From Bacteroidota bacterium (GTDB lineage Bacteria > Bacteroidota > Bacteroidia > Flavobacteriales_E > Vicingaceae): 64,000 bases of DNA. Each line of letters starts with the position of its first letter. The first letter of the stretch is position 1. Made by a program: the position numbers and the translations under genes. The stretch covers positions 124,001-188,000 of the forward strand of contig JABFGJ010000005.1 in the NCBI GenBank assembly GCA_013112545.1. The letters run 5' to 3'. Below the pieces are notes generated by a model that saw only the letters and a program-made list of their open reading frames with translations, had not been told where the DNA came from and made no database searches. Positions 8,125 to 17,539 of the stretch are shown here, one piece after another.

Positions 8125-8796
8125 TTACTGCTTCACAAATTTCTGCCGCCAACTTCCATCTTTACCAATAATATTCAACAAGTAAATTCCACTGGACAAG
8201 CTCTCTACATTCAACTGCCTATTAGTTTCGGTATAAGCTTTAACTAATCGACCCTTTACGTCCCTGACCTCTATTCTTTCGATAGCCAAAGACATAAAGC
8301 CATCAATATTTAGTTTATCACCCACGGGATTAGGATATAGGCTAAAATTAGACTTGAAATTTTCTAAAATAGAAGTTACTCCGGATTGAACCAATAGTTG
8401 CAAAGTATCTGAATCATAACGCGAATAAAAATTATTGGATCCTCCAGTTGTATCCAAAGCACTCCAAAATACTATTACCTCGTGTACTCCAGTAGATTGA
8501 AATTTATTAGTTGAAATTATTGTATCAAATCTGGTACAAGCACTACCCGGACTTCGAATACCACTTATATCAATGGTAATATCATAAATCAATTCTTGTT
8601 GTCCAATGGTATCGGATGAGGAAACAAATGAACCGCAAAAAAAAGGAGGGTTTCCAACACTAAATAAAAAGCTTGTTGAAAGGTATAGCGTTAATTCATC
8701 ACCTTGTTTAGGATTAGATGGTGAAAAAGTCTGAATATGTTGAGCCATACTAACTAAGCTCAGTATTATAAATAGGAAAAACAATCTATATCTCAT
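8125..8796 (-). CDS. Secreted protein with T9SS sorting domain
   Basis: The product has 223 residues from the ATG at 8794-8796 (a GTG one codon earlier is an alternative). It has a signal peptide (LFFLFIILSLVSMAQ), a central beta-rich region of about 120 residues with several Cys and no recognised enzyme motif, and a C-terminal T9SS sorting domain (about 145-223) with LYPNPVGDKL, VRDVKGRLV and SSGIYLLNI. It should cross the outer membrane by the type IX system. It starts a few bases after the stop of the subtilisin-like gene and so probably shares its transcript; a partner or inhibitor role is possible but has no direct support. Confidence 0.75.
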   Translation of the reverse strand: MRYRLFFLFIILSLVSMAQHIQTFSPSNPKQGDELTLYLSTSFLFSVGNPPFFCGSFVSSSDTIGQQELIYDITIDISGIRSPGSACTRFDTIISTNKFQSTGVHEVIVFWSALDTTGGSNNFYSRYDSDTLQLLVQSGVTSILENFKSNFSLYPNPVGDKLNIDGFMSLAIERIEVRDVKGRLVKAYTETNRQLNVESLSSGIYLLNIIGKDGSWRQKFVKQ

Positions 8797-8802
8797 CACA
8801 AA

Positions 8803-11800
8803 TTAATTTACAGTTAATACTTTTGCATCCACTAGCACTCCATCGCAAATTAGTCTTAAAATGTAATTGCCTTGATTTAGATTGGAAATGTTAATGGATG
8901 TTTGTTGTTGTTTGGGGTGTAATATGTGATTTGCTATTACCGTTTGACCCGAGTTTAAAACTTGCAAGTAAGCTGAACTAGCAGTACTTGCTTCATACTC
9001 TACTGTTAGTTGACTCTGATTACTGCTTGGGTTTGGATATAGATGAGATATATACTGTTCTTTAATAACTACCGTTTTTTTATCATAGTCTTTAAACCCA
9101 TCTGCATGGGCAATTACTTCAAGGGTATAGGTAGTGTTTTCGGTAGGCACAAAAGTGGTGTCTCTTCCCTCATAGATTAATTCACCTGCTTCATTATACC
9201 AACGGTAGAATGCCGCTTCTCCAATGTCAGCGGATTGTAAATGAACTGATTCGCCCATTTGCAATTGTTCATCGTCTCCGGCGTCTGCTGTAAATAAATT
9301 TCGATTGTCTCTATGTATTAAAAATTGCTCTCCTCCAATAAACTCTCCAAATTCTACATCCTCACTTTGCTCTACATGGTACTTATAAACTATCTTTTCT
9401 TCTACTTCTTCAGTTAAAAAATTTACGCCTAAATATAAATAGGCTTGCTCTCCTGCTTCAAAATTTAGATTACTTAGGTTTACTTCTTCGTCAGTTACTT
9501 TAAAAACTCCATCTCCATGATATTCTAGCCCATTTGATTCTTCACCGCCGTTCTCCCATTTTTGAGTAGCTTTCTCATCTAACTTGATGGTAATTTCGGC
9601 GGCGTCAAATAATGGATTCCCAAATTCAATGGTGCTTTCAAAAAAATCTAATTTGATGGTTTTGCTTCCTTCATCTTCATCGTTTCCAATAGCAATAGAA
9701 GCACCTAGTCCATATTCCGGCTCGGCAATTACATCTTGGTGTTTATCTACTAAGGTTACGTTTTTCCAAGCTATATTATTGTTGTTCTTTACATTTTGCC
9801 ACAATACACTTCCCTCTTGAACGGACATTGGGTCAGTTGTGCTTAAGATTCTAGCCAACAAACAAAAGTGCCAAATATCTTGATTTATGGAAGCATAGTC
9901 ATTAGGATTTGGCAGTAACCAAGGAAATCTTATTATAGTGTCTTTGCCTGCTATTAGTCCGTTTAAGGAAACAATATCTAAGGCCTCGCCCATTAATACC
10001 GGAGAAGTCATGCTGCCATCCCAATGAGATGGCCACGACAAGGCTGTGGATGCTTTTGCCCAATGTAACTTTAGACTATCATTTACACCTGCATCTACGC
10101 AACTTTTGTTTCGCACCCTTACATATACATAAACTGAATCAGTACTACTATACTCCGGATTTTCGGTGTATTGAAATGTTAATCCATCGGTGTCATTTCT
10201 AACCCAAATATCCTCGCTAACATACAAATACTGAGCTACTGTATCCGGTTCATAGCCAAAATCTTCAGGTACATCTTTAATGAGCAAGTCTAATGTAGAA
10301 GATTGCATGCTTTGAGCAGCCAAAACAGCTTGATGGGCATTTACTTTGCCATAACCTAACTCTTTGGAATGACCGGGCTTCATGCTGCTCCAATTATAAT
10401 TGTACCCACCCACTTTATCAGCTGTGTTTAATAAAATATCTTTCACTTGATTATTGCCCAAACAATTATTAACCGAAAGCACTAGGGCCGCAACTCCGGC
10501 AACCATGGGAGTGGCAGCGGAAGTACCACTAAATCTGCCAGAAAGAGCTAAATGATTTATACCACTTGAAGGTAAAACTTCGCCATTTGGTGGAAAATTA
10601 AAAGAAGAATTAGGCCACGGATTTCTTCCAGCTGAATCTGGTACGTCAATTGTCCAAATATCTTCACCCTCGTTTGGAAGAATTCCTCTCATTGTTTTTG
10701 AAGAAGGTGCAACTATGTCTATCTGTTCATTAATCGGACTGTATAATGCAATTTGATTATTTCTATCACTTGCCCCAACTCTCAATACTCCTTTTTCAAC
10801 TAAAGTATTTGCAGGAAAATCCACTACACCATTTATATTACCACCCGGAAAAGATCCATTCCTAGTATTACCAACTGCGAAAACTTGAATAACATCTTTA
10901 ACGCTTGAGGTTCTAATAGCTGTTTCTACAACAGGAATTATATTCGATCCATAAGTCCAACTATTTGAAGTTATCCTTGAATTATTATTTGCAGAAAAAT
11001 CAATAATCTGAGCAAGGCTAGAAGCAGAAACACCAGCTTCAAATTTAACTGGCATTATTTTGCAAACCGGGGCAACTCCGCTGATTCCATAATTGTTATC
11101 TTGCTCTGCTGCCAAAATTCCAGCACAGGCATCTCCATGATAAAAAGTAGGAGTTAAATCGTTCGGGTCATAAGGAAAAGCACCGCCAAAATTTGCGCCT
11201 GGCAATCTAACTTGTCTTGAATTCGGTAAATCAGGATGGTTTGAAGTTATTCCTCGATCAACTATTGATACGATTATATTGTTGTTCCCTTTGGTAATAT
11301 TCCAAGCTTCAGGCGCATCTATATCAGCATCTGCCATGCCTGTTAACCCATTATTTATAGGTTGCCCAGTATTATTTAAATAAAACTGCTTGTGAAAGTA
11401 AGTGTCATTAGGTATATGGGTTGGTTTAGGATTAATAATAAAATTAGGGTGACAGAATTTCACTAAACCACTTTCAAAAATGGCGGCAGCATCTTCTAAT
11501 GGATTTTCAGTTCCATATTGTTTAAAAAATGAAGAATCTTGAATTAAGCTAAGATTAAAAGCATTTATAAGACTATCCTTTTGGCTCTGATTAGTTGAGT
11601 TTTTAAAAGCCAAAACAAGCTCATCATTTTCATAGATAGTATCTACCCCATTAGTCAGACACTTAGAAATAGTATAATTCTCGTAATTCTCTTCAATTTC
11701 GGTCGTATTAGAAAGCAAATAATAATCTCCAACAAATTGATACTGACTTATTTCTAAAGGATCTTCACCAAGTCCATTTTTAAAATGCACCAAGTAGAGG

Positions 11801-11922
11801 TTTTCTATTTCTGAATAAAAGACTTTACTTCCATCGCTTAAATAGTAAAAATTAGTTTGAGATTTTAGGGTTGAAAGTAAAACTAATAAAGAAAACAAAG
11901 TGAAATAAATACGTTTTCCCAT
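8803..11922 (-). CDS. Subtilisin-like (S8) serine protease with T9SS sorting domain
   Basis: The 1039-residue secreted protease has a signal peptide (1-21), a propeptide-like region to about 170, and an S8 domain (about 200-535). The catalytic triad is visible: Asp222 (SIVDRGI), His262 (YHGDACAG) and Ser468 (SGTSAATPMVAG), with the oxyanion Asn at 352 (AVGNTRN). Beta-rich modules follow (about 540-950), then a T9SS sorting domain (about 955-1039; LYPNPSS, LNQGNYILRL). It is likely to be an extracellular or surface protease for protein degradation. It is the first gene of a two-gene transcript, and a -7 element lies at 11957-11964. The substrate is unknown. Confidence 0.9.
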   Translation of the reverse strand: MGKRIYFTLFSLLVLLSTLKSQTNFYYLSDGSKVFYSEIENLYLVHFKNGLGEDPLEISQYQFVGDYYLLSNTTEIEENYENYTISKCLTNGVDTIYENDELVLAFKNSTNQSQKDSLINAFNLSLIQDSSFFKQYGTENPLEDAAAIFESGLVKFCHPNFIINPKPTHIPNDTYFHKQFYLNNTGQPINNGLTGMADADIDAPEAWNITKGNNNIIVSIVDRGITSNHPDLPNSRQVRLPGANFGGAFPYDPNDLTPTFYHGDACAGILAAEQDNNYGISGVAPVCKIMPVKFEAGVSASSLAQIIDFSANNNSRITSNSWTYGSNIIPVVETAIRTSSVKDVIQVFAVGNTRNGSFPGGNINGVVDFPANTLVEKGVLRVGASDRNNQIALYSPINEQIDIVAPSSKTMRGILPNEGEDIWTIDVPDSAGRNPWPNSSFNFPPNGEVLPSSGINHLALSGRFSGTSAATPMVAGVAALVLSVNNCLGNNQVKDILLNTADKVGGYNYNWSSMKPGHSKELGYGKVNAHQAVLAAQSMQSSTLDLLIKDVPEDFGYEPDTVAQYLYVSEDIWVRNDTDGLTFQYTENPEYSSTDSVYVYVRVRNKSCVDAGVNDSLKLHWAKASTALSWPSHWDGSMTSPVLMGEALDIVSLNGLIAGKDTIIRFPWLLPNPNDYASINQDIWHFCLLARILSTTDPMSVQEGSVLWQNVKNNNNIAWKNVTLVDKHQDVIAEPEYGLGASIAIGNDEDEGSKTIKLDFFESTIEFGNPLFDAAEITIKLDEKATQKWENGGEESNGLEYHGDGVFKVTDEEVNLSNLNFEAGEQAYLYLGVNFLTEEVEEKIVYKYHVEQSEDVEFGEFIGGEQFLIHRDNRNLFTADAGDDEQLQMGESVHLQSADIGEAAFYRWYNEAGELIYEGRDTTFVPTENTTYTLEVIAHADGFKDYDKKTVVIKEQYISHLYPNPSSNQSQLTVEYEASTASSAYLQVLNSGQTVIANHILHPKQQQTSINISNLNQGNYILRLICDGVLVDAKVLTVN

Positions 11923-11956
11923 TCTATAACAATTTGATTATAAATTGTTTTCAAAT

Positions 11957-11964
11957 CAAATATA
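11957..11964 (-). promoter_or_regulatory. -7 element of the S8 protease promoter
   Basis: The minus strand reads TATATTTG, matching TAnnTTTG, 34 bp before the ATG. A T-run sits at the expected -33 distance, but no clean TTTG is present. Confidence 0.4.
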
Positions 11965-12017
11965 CGAATAAATATTAATTTTAAAAAAATTGCTTCACTA
12001 ACAAAAGCTTAGATAAC

Positions 12018-12025
12018 TACCTTTG
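12018..12025 (+). promoter_or_regulatory. -7 element before the threonine dehydrogenase gene
   Basis: TACCTTTG matches TAnnTTTG and ends 18 bp before the ATG at 12044. It overlaps a TTG at 12023 that could be mistaken for the start codon. The resulting 5' leader would be short. Confidence 0.45.
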
Positions 12026-12043
12026 TCCTCAAAATTTAATTGC

Positions 12044-12979
12044 ATGATATTAGTAATTGGTGCCGGAGGGCAAGTTGGACAGGAGTTAGTCTTTAACCTG
12101 AGAGAAATTTATGGTAATGATAAAGTGGTTGCTTCAGATTTAAGAGAACTACAAGACCAGAGTGGCCCATTCGAAGTATTAAATGCTTTAGACAAAAATA
12201 GATTACATGAAATTGTTGCCAAATACAAAATAAAAGAGGTTTATCATTTAGCTGCTTTATTATCAGCAACTGCAGAAAAACAACCTAAGTTTGGATGGGA
12301 ATTAAACATGGATAGTTTGTTTTATGTGCTTGATTTAGCCAAAGACAAAATTATAGATAAGATTTTCTGGCCTAGTTCTATTGCTGTTTTTGGCCCTAAT
12401 ACGCCAAGAGATAACACACCCCAACATACGGTTACAGATCCTACAACGGTTTATGGGATTAGCAAATTAGCTGGTGAACGCTGGTGCGAGTATTATGCTA
12501 AAAACTATGGAGTTGATGTCAGAAGTATTCGCTATCCTGGTTTAATTGGTTACAAAACACTACCAGGTGGAGGCACAACAGATTATGCAGTTGATATTTA
12601 TCATCAAGCGCTTGCTGAAGGAAAATATGAATGTTTTCTAAAAGAGAATGCCTATTTACCTATGATGTATATGGAAGATGCGATTCGAGCAACTATAGAA
12701 TTAATGCAATCTGATTCCGATAAAATAAGCATCCGATCAAGTTATAACTTGGGTGGAATTTCATTTTCTCCTAAAGAAATAGCAGCTGCAATAAAAAAAG
12801 AAATTCCAAGCTTTACAATTTCGTATAATCCTGATTTTAGGCAAAAAATTGCAGAAAGTTGGCCTTCGAGCATCGACGATTCTCAAGCCCAAAAAGATTG
12901 GAATTGGAAAATGAAGTACGATTTAGATAACATGACAATTGACATGTTATCTCAATTAAAAAAAATGAAGGCTCTATAA
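12044..12979 (+). CDS. NAD-dependent epimerase-type L-threonine 3-dehydrogenase
   Basis: This 311-residue short-chain dehydrogenase oxidises L-threonine to 2-amino-3-ketobutyrate with NAD. It resembles the flavobacterial enzymes that evolved from UDP-galactose epimerase rather than the zinc-dependent Tdh. Features seen are the nucleotide-binding loop GAGGQVGQ at residues 5-12, HLAALLSA near 78, the catalytic Tyr-x3-Lys in VYGISKLAGE near 150, and the family's PGGGTTDYAVDIYH and LPMMYMEDAI segments. I chose the ATG at 12044 over the in-frame TTG at 12023 because the latter lies inside a -7 promoter element. The gene stands alone; the next gene follows after 37 bp and may be cotranscribed. Confidence 0.87.
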   Translation: MILVIGAGGQVGQELVFNLREIYGNDKVVASDLRELQDQSGPFEVLNALDKNRLHEIVAKYKIKEVYHLAALLSATAEKQPKFGWELNMDSLFYVLDLAKDKIIDKIFWPSSIAVFGPNTPRDNTPQHTVTDPTTVYGISKLAGERWCEYYAKNYGVDVRSIRYPGLIGYKTLPGGGTTDYAVDIYHQALAEGKYECFLKENAYLPMMYMEDAIRATIELMQSDSDKISIRSSYNLGGISFSPKEIAAAIKKEIPSFTISYNPDFRQKIAESWPSSIDDSQAQKDWNWKMKYDLDNMTIDMLSQLKKMKAL

Positions 12980-13016
12980 AAAAGATTTTTGTACATTTAA
13001 ATTTCAAAATTTATAC

Positions 13017-13901
13017 ATGAAGAGAATCCTCTATTTCTTTATTCTAATTTATACTTTTAATTCAAGCCTTGCACAAACTTCTAAGGTAATAAACGGCGAA
13101 ACAGTTAATGTAATTGACGAAAACAACAAGCGCCAAGGAAAATGGCTAATCGCCGCAAGACCCAAAGTAGATGTGGGCTATGCAGCAGGTGAAATCGTTG
13201 AAGAAGGAAATTATGTAAATACTCGAAAAGAGGGATTCTGGAAAAAATATTATCCTGGAGGTAAATTGAAAAGTGAAATTTTCTATGTTGGAAGCAGACC
13301 AAAAGGTGCCTATACCTTGTACTATGAAAATGGCCAAATAGAGGAACAAGGGAATTGGGAAAGAAGTAAAAACACTGGAGAATTTAAAAGGTATCATCCA
13401 AATGGTAAAATAGCACAAGATTTTTCTTTTTCTGAAACAGGTCAGCGAACTGGTAAACAAACCTATTATTATGAAAACGGGAATGTAAGATTAGAAGGCA
13501 CTTGGCAAGAAGGATTAGAGGCTGGAGAAATGAAAGAATACTACGAAAATGGCGACATTATGAGTGTTAAAAATTTCAATAGTGGTGTTCTTGACAAAGC
13601 AAGTGTTGAAGTTTATGCCTCAAAAGTTGCTATTAAAGACCCAGTAAAAGCTGTGGTTGATGCAGGAAAAGACATCAATGCAAGTGTTGAAAAAGAAGAA
13701 AAACCAAACCAAGGCACTTTTGATGGGAATGGCTACAAACAGTTATTTAATGCCAACAAACAAATTGCAAAAGATGGCACTTTTAAACGATATCGCTTAA
13801 TGGATGGCAAGCAATATGTTTATGATGACAATGGCTTGTTAAAGCAAATTATGATTTTTAAAGAAGGCCGTTATATTGGTGATGGCGTTATTGAAGAATA
13901 A
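13017..13901 (+). CDS. Secreted MORN-repeat (YwqK-like) protein
   Basis: The 294-residue protein has a cleavable signal peptide (1-20, ending SSLAQ) and a run of about six MORN-like repeats between residues 60 and 190, each of the form Y-E-N-G or Y-x-N-G-x-x-x-x-E-G (YYENGQIEEQGNW, YHPNGKI, YYENGNVRLEGTW, YYENGDI). Similar proteins are often labelled 'YwqK family antitoxin', but no toxin partner is present and the export signal argues for an envelope role. A short conserved C-terminal tail (QYVYDDNGLLKQ) adds another repeat. It converges on the LytTR regulator with an 8-bp gap. The molecular function is unknown. Confidence 0.8.
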   Translation: MKRILYFFILIYTFNSSLAQTSKVINGETVNVIDENNKRQGKWLIAARPKVDVGYAAGEIVEEGNYVNTRKEGFWKKYYPGGKLKSEIFYVGSRPKGAYTLYYENGQIEEQGNWERSKNTGEFKRYHPNGKIAQDFSFSETGQRTGKQTYYYENGNVRLEGTWQEGLEAGEMKEYYENGDIMSVKNFNSGVLDKASVEVYASKVAIKDPVKAVVDAGKDINASVEKEEKPNQGTFDGNGYKQLFNANKQIAKDGTFKRYRLMDGKQYVYDDNGLLKQIMIFKEGRYIGDGVIEE

Positions 13902-13909
13902 ATTAAAGA

Positions 13910-14635
13910 CTAGCCTCTATTTAATCTCTTGATGATTTCATCTCGCTGGACTTTACCCACTGGCACTTCATCCTGATTTATAAACACTGTGTTTTGATTT
14001 AATTGCGTTAAATGGGCTAGGTTAACAATATAGCTTCGATGAACTCTGAAAAACTTGCCACCCAGTTTATTCATGTATTCATTTAAGCTCCCTCTTACAA
14101 TATGAATCTCTCCAGATTTCATTTTAATTTCAATATACACGTGATCACTTTTTAAATAAAGAATTTCATTAAAATTGAGCCGAATAAAAGCTTTGTTTTG
14201 TTTAATGAATAATGCATCTTGAATTATTAAACTAGTTTCGTTTAATTGATCAGAAGCTTTTTGAGAATAATTAAAAAGTGCAATTTCAATTGATGTATAT
14301 AATTCTTCTTTGCTAAAGGGCTTGACTAAGTATGCAAGTGGCTGTACACTCTTAGCCTCTTCTAAGGTAATCTGATCTGTGTTTGAACTTAAAAAAATGA
14401 ATGGAAACTTATAGATGTCATTAATGCGAGTAGCCAAATCTATACCTGATTTTTTTCCGGAAAGCTGTATATCTAAAATAGCTATGTCTGGCGATTCGCT
14501 AACTATTTTTTCAATAGCCTCAGTAAAGGTATTTGCAGGTTCAATTACATCGTAACCCAATTCCTCTAAACTGTCATAGATGTCGTTAGCAATAATTGCT
14601 TCATCTTCTACTATTAAAACCTTTACTTTAGACAT
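13910..14635 (-). CDS. LytTR-family response regulator
   Basis: The 241-residue protein has a receiver domain (1-120) with acidic residues in VEDE (9-12), the phospho-acceptor Asp55 (IAILDIQLSG), a switch Ser in LSSNTD and the Lys in LVKPFSK, followed by a LytTR DNA-binding domain (about 140-238; FFRVHRSYIVN). It is paralogous to the regulator at 2701-3363. The HisKA_2 kinase encoded 114 bp upstream in the same direction is its probable partner. The kinase-regulator gap contains no clear promoter. The target genes are not evident; I did not see a convincing paired repeat nearby. Confidence 0.88.
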   Translation of the reverse strand: MSKVKVLIVEDEAIIANDIYDSLEELGYDVIEPANTFTEAIEKIVSESPDIAILDIQLSGKKSGIDLATRINDIYKFPFIFLSSNTDQITLEEAKSVQPLAYLVKPFSKEELYTSIEIALFNYSQKASDQLNETSLIIQDALFIKQNKAFIRLNFNEILYLKSDHVYIEIKMKSGEIHIVRGSLNEYMNKLGGKFFRVHRSYIVNLAHLTQLNQNTVFINQDEVPVGKVQRDEIIKRLNRG

Positions 14636-14749
14636 ATAAGTGATGTTTAGTTCAAATATAAAACTCTTAAAAAGAACTCAAGCTTTTTTATTGTTAACTG
14701 TTACTAATTGCTTCTAGTTTGTTATAGACAAGTTGTCTTGGGTTCTAAA

Positions 14750-16702
14750 TTATGCGATTTCTGTTCTTTGATTCGCGTCTTTGAAGGTGATCTCAAAGTT
14801 TGCTCCTTTATTATATGTATAATGAAATTTACCTTGCAATTGCTTTGTTAATGTTCTTACAAGTCGTAGTCCCATGCTTTTCACTTTGTTAATATCAATT
14901 TCCTGTGGTATTCCTCTCCCAGAATCTTTAACATTCAACACATAATCATTTTCCCGTTTTATCAATTTCAAGCTAATGATGTCCGAATCGCTTAAAACAC
15001 CATATTTAAATGCATTGGTTAATAACTCATTAATAATTAAACCTAAAGGTATTGCAGTATCAATATCCAAGGAAATTTTATCAATAAACAATTCCACTTG
15101 TGGATCAAATTCTCCAGCATATAAATTGGAAATTTCTCGGACTAACTTACTTGTATAATCTGCGAAGTCTATGTTCAAGTCATCATTTTCGTACAATCGC
15201 TGATGAATTAAAGCCATAGACTTCACCCTGTTTTTCCCTTCTAATGCTAATTCTCTTGCTTTATGGTCTTCTATACCTTTAGATTGCATCTCTAACAAAC
15301 TTGAAATGATTTGGAAATTATTTTTAACCCGATGATGTACTTCCTTTAACAATAAACCTTTTTCATGTTCACGTTTTTCAATCTCCCTATTTTGAGCTTC
15401 AATTTTCTTGTTTTTCTGTTCTACAATTTTCTTTTGTTTTTTCATTCTGAACCAAGACAATAGAACAAACGATAACAATGTGCTAATAAAGATTAAACTA
15501 GCTATATACCTATTTGATTTCTCATGCTCTAAACTTAATTCCAGTTCTTTTTCCTTTCGAATCAAATTGCTTTTTTGATCAGCAAGCGATGCTGAAAGAT
15601 CTTGGCTATAAATTTTACGGTTTAAACTAATTGCTTTTACCATGAGTCCGTTTGAAATCTTTAATTCACCATAAGATTCCATTAAATCTGCAAGCACTTG
15701 ATATAAATAAAATTGATCATAATCGTATAAAAACCCTTCGGTTTCTGCTAATGCTTTATTTTTAAAATCAACGATATCTTTTACGTCTAACAGGTTAAAT
15801 AGTGCTTGCTTTTCATCTTCATTTGATTTGATATTCATAAAGTACCTTGCAAACATTTCAAAGCTTATTAGCCTACTTTCATCATTTTGATAGATCTTGC
15901 TAAGCATTCTTTTAGTTTGTTCTGGGTTTCGTTCAAAAAAAATATTTAACTCAACTAACTTTGATAAATTTTCGTAATAATGACTTGTCTTTACTGCTAA
16001 TTCTTCATCTAAGCGAATCGCTTCATTTATTGCATGGGTTGCCTTTTCTACATCCCTTTGTAAAGTATAAAGATTATACATATTCTGCCATCCTAACACT
16101 AATAAATTGGTATCTTTTAAAGCAGCAACATTCTTTAAATATTGTAGGCCCAGTTTTTTAGACATCATGGTGTCTTTCTGGATGTGAAACAATACCATAT
16201 CGTTAATTAAAGTGTATTGCCAAGCTCTATTTACTTCCTTTTTAGAAGTATCATGCTCCAATACATATGTCTCAAGCCCTTTATTTAGTTTTACAGCTTG
16301 ATCTAGGTTATTGTTATTCCTATAGTTAGAAATCAGATTAAACATGAGCTCAACATAAGCCATATCTAATTCTTGATTAGTCTCAGGTATTAAAATCTTT
16401 TGTATTACATAGTCACAAAGCCTTTTAAAATCAATTTTTGGTGTTTTCTGAATGCTAACCATAAACGCAAGTAATTCTTGATTACTTGGCTGTTCTTTTC
16501 TAATTATTTGAAATAGAGCTTTGTTTTCTAACTGGTATTTTTTATATATTAATCCAGCGGAATCTTTTTGATTCTCATACAATTGATGAACGATGGATTT
16601 CACCACCTCTTCTCTGCTATACTCTTTAGATTCTAGTTGAGCTATGGCTCCTTGGTTTAAAAATAAAAACGAAAAGGCTAATAAAGTATTTTTAATAAAC
16701 AT
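14750..16702 (-). CDS. TPR sensor histidine kinase, HisKA_2 type
   Basis: The 650-residue kinase has a signal peptide (1-21), a periplasmic helical TPR-like sensor (about 30-370), a membrane segment (about 395-417), a coiled coil, a HisKA_2 box (VHHRVKNNFQ) with phospho-acceptor His about 457, and an ATPase domain with N box (ELLTNAFKYG), G1 box (DSGRGIP) and G2 box (SMGLRLV). Unlike its paralogue at 998-2704, the ATP lid and G2 glycines are intact. It should phosphorylate the LytTR regulator encoded immediately downstream. The stimulus is unknown; TPR sensors of this type in Bacteroidota often respond through protein contacts. Confidence 0.88.
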   Translation of the reverse strand: MFIKNTLLAFSFLFLNQGAIAQLESKEYSREEVVKSIVHQLYENQKDSAGLIYKKYQLENKALFQIIRKEQPSNQELLAFMVSIQKTPKIDFKRLCDYVIQKILIPETNQELDMAYVELMFNLISNYRNNNNLDQAVKLNKGLETYVLEHDTSKKEVNRAWQYTLINDMVLFHIQKDTMMSKKLGLQYLKNVAALKDTNLLVLGWQNMYNLYTLQRDVEKATHAINEAIRLDEELAVKTSHYYENLSKLVELNIFFERNPEQTKRMLSKIYQNDESRLISFEMFARYFMNIKSNEDEKQALFNLLDVKDIVDFKNKALAETEGFLYDYDQFYLYQVLADLMESYGELKISNGLMVKAISLNRKIYSQDLSASLADQKSNLIRKEKELELSLEHEKSNRYIASLIFISTLLSFVLLSWFRMKKQKKIVEQKNKKIEAQNREIEKREHEKGLLLKEVHHRVKNNFQIISSLLEMQSKGIEDHKARELALEGKNRVKSMALIHQRLYENDDLNIDFADYTSKLVREISNLYAGEFDPQVELFIDKISLDIDTAIPLGLIINELLTNAFKYGVLSDSDIISLKLIKRENDYVLNVKDSGRGIPQEIDINKVKSMGLRLVRTLTKQLQGKFHYTYNKGANFEITFKDANQRTEIA

Positions 16703-16765
16703 GATTCTCTAAAAAAACTAAAATAGCTGTTTTTATTTAAAACGACTGTTCAATTGTGATTTAAT

Positions 16766-17224
16766 CTATAACAATCCAAACAATTCTTTCATTTTATTCT
16801 CCCTAAAACTAAATATTTCATTCAGTTTTGGCCTAACTAAAATGGGCTCTAAAAATCGCCCAATAAAACCAAAAGGCACAACGTAGTCAATTATATCTGT
16901 CATTTCTACACCTCCTTCTATGGCTTTAAAATGGTGTTGATGATGCCAAATCTTATAGGGGCCTATGCGTTGTTCATCAACAAAAAAAACTCGGTCATGT
17001 ATGTGAGTAATTTCAGTCATCCAACGTATCGGAATATTTAAAACTGGTCTTACTTTGTATGTAATTATCATTCCATTATACATAGAATCATTATATAGTT
17101 GTGAAGTGATATCAAAGCCCATATACTCAGGCGTAATCACTTTTAGATTCTTAGGGTTACTAAAAAATGCCCAAGCTTCATCAATAGAGATTGGTAGTCG
17201 AGTACTTGTTTTAAAAACGTGCAA
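16766..17224 (-). CDS. SRPBCC (START-like) family protein
   Basis: The 152-residue protein matches the ligand-binding SRPBCC family often annotated as 'cell division inhibitor' or 'CDP-paratose epimerase-like' small proteins. The N-terminal motif LPISIDEAWAFFSNPKNL and the later ITHIHDRVFFVDEQRIGPY and FKAIEGGVEMTD are typical. These proteins form a deep hydrophobic cavity; the ligand is unknown here. The start is a TTG at 17222-17224, which gives the complete first beta strand; the first internal Met is too far in. It lies 63 bp upstream of the kinase gene, in the same direction. Confidence 0.75.
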   Translation of the reverse strand: MHVFKTSTRLPISIDEAWAFFSNPKNLKVITPEYMGFDITSQLYNDSMYNGMIITYKVRPVLNIPIRWMTEITHIHDRVFFVDEQRIGPYKIWHHQHHFKAIEGGVEMTDIIDYVVPFGFIGRFLEPILVRPKLNEIFSFRENKMKELFGLL

Positions 17225-17539
17225 AATTTTTTAGTAGTTAACAAGCTGGTTTTACAATTGTTTGTTTCAATTATGTTAACTGGCTTTTTTACTAGAGTAA
17301 ACATTCTATAGTTATAATTTTTATAAATGATGGTTTTATTTTAACATGATGAAACCCTATTTAGAAGTTTCGATTAACTCAACAATATAATACATCTAAA
17401 ATATAAATGCCTTCGAATCAAGACACATGCAATTTTTATCAATTACCTTTACCGAACTATAAATGCAATTCTATGTAATTGTGCAATTTTATTTTTAAGC
17501 ATAACTAGATTTATAATCATACGTAACACGCACATTTAA
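17225..17539. other. Divergent intergenic region without recognised signals
   Basis: These 315 AT-rich bp separate the leftward SRPBCC gene from the rightward glycosyltransferase gene. Two GTTAAC hexamers lie near the SRPBCC start, and an imperfect inverted repeat around TGCAATT occurs near 17464-17488. I found no exact TAnnTTTG element, RNA gene or reading frame worth calling. Confidence 0.4.

Noticed and set aside
12023-12043. TTG at 12023 as start of the threonine dehydrogenase
   Set aside because: The TTG is the end of a TAnnTTTG promoter element, and the ATG at 12044 starts directly at the first beta strand of the Rossmann fold.
13017-13901. YwqK-type 'antitoxin' as part of a toxin-antitoxin system
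   Set aside because: The protein has a signal peptide and there is no toxin gene beside it; the facing gene is a response regulator.
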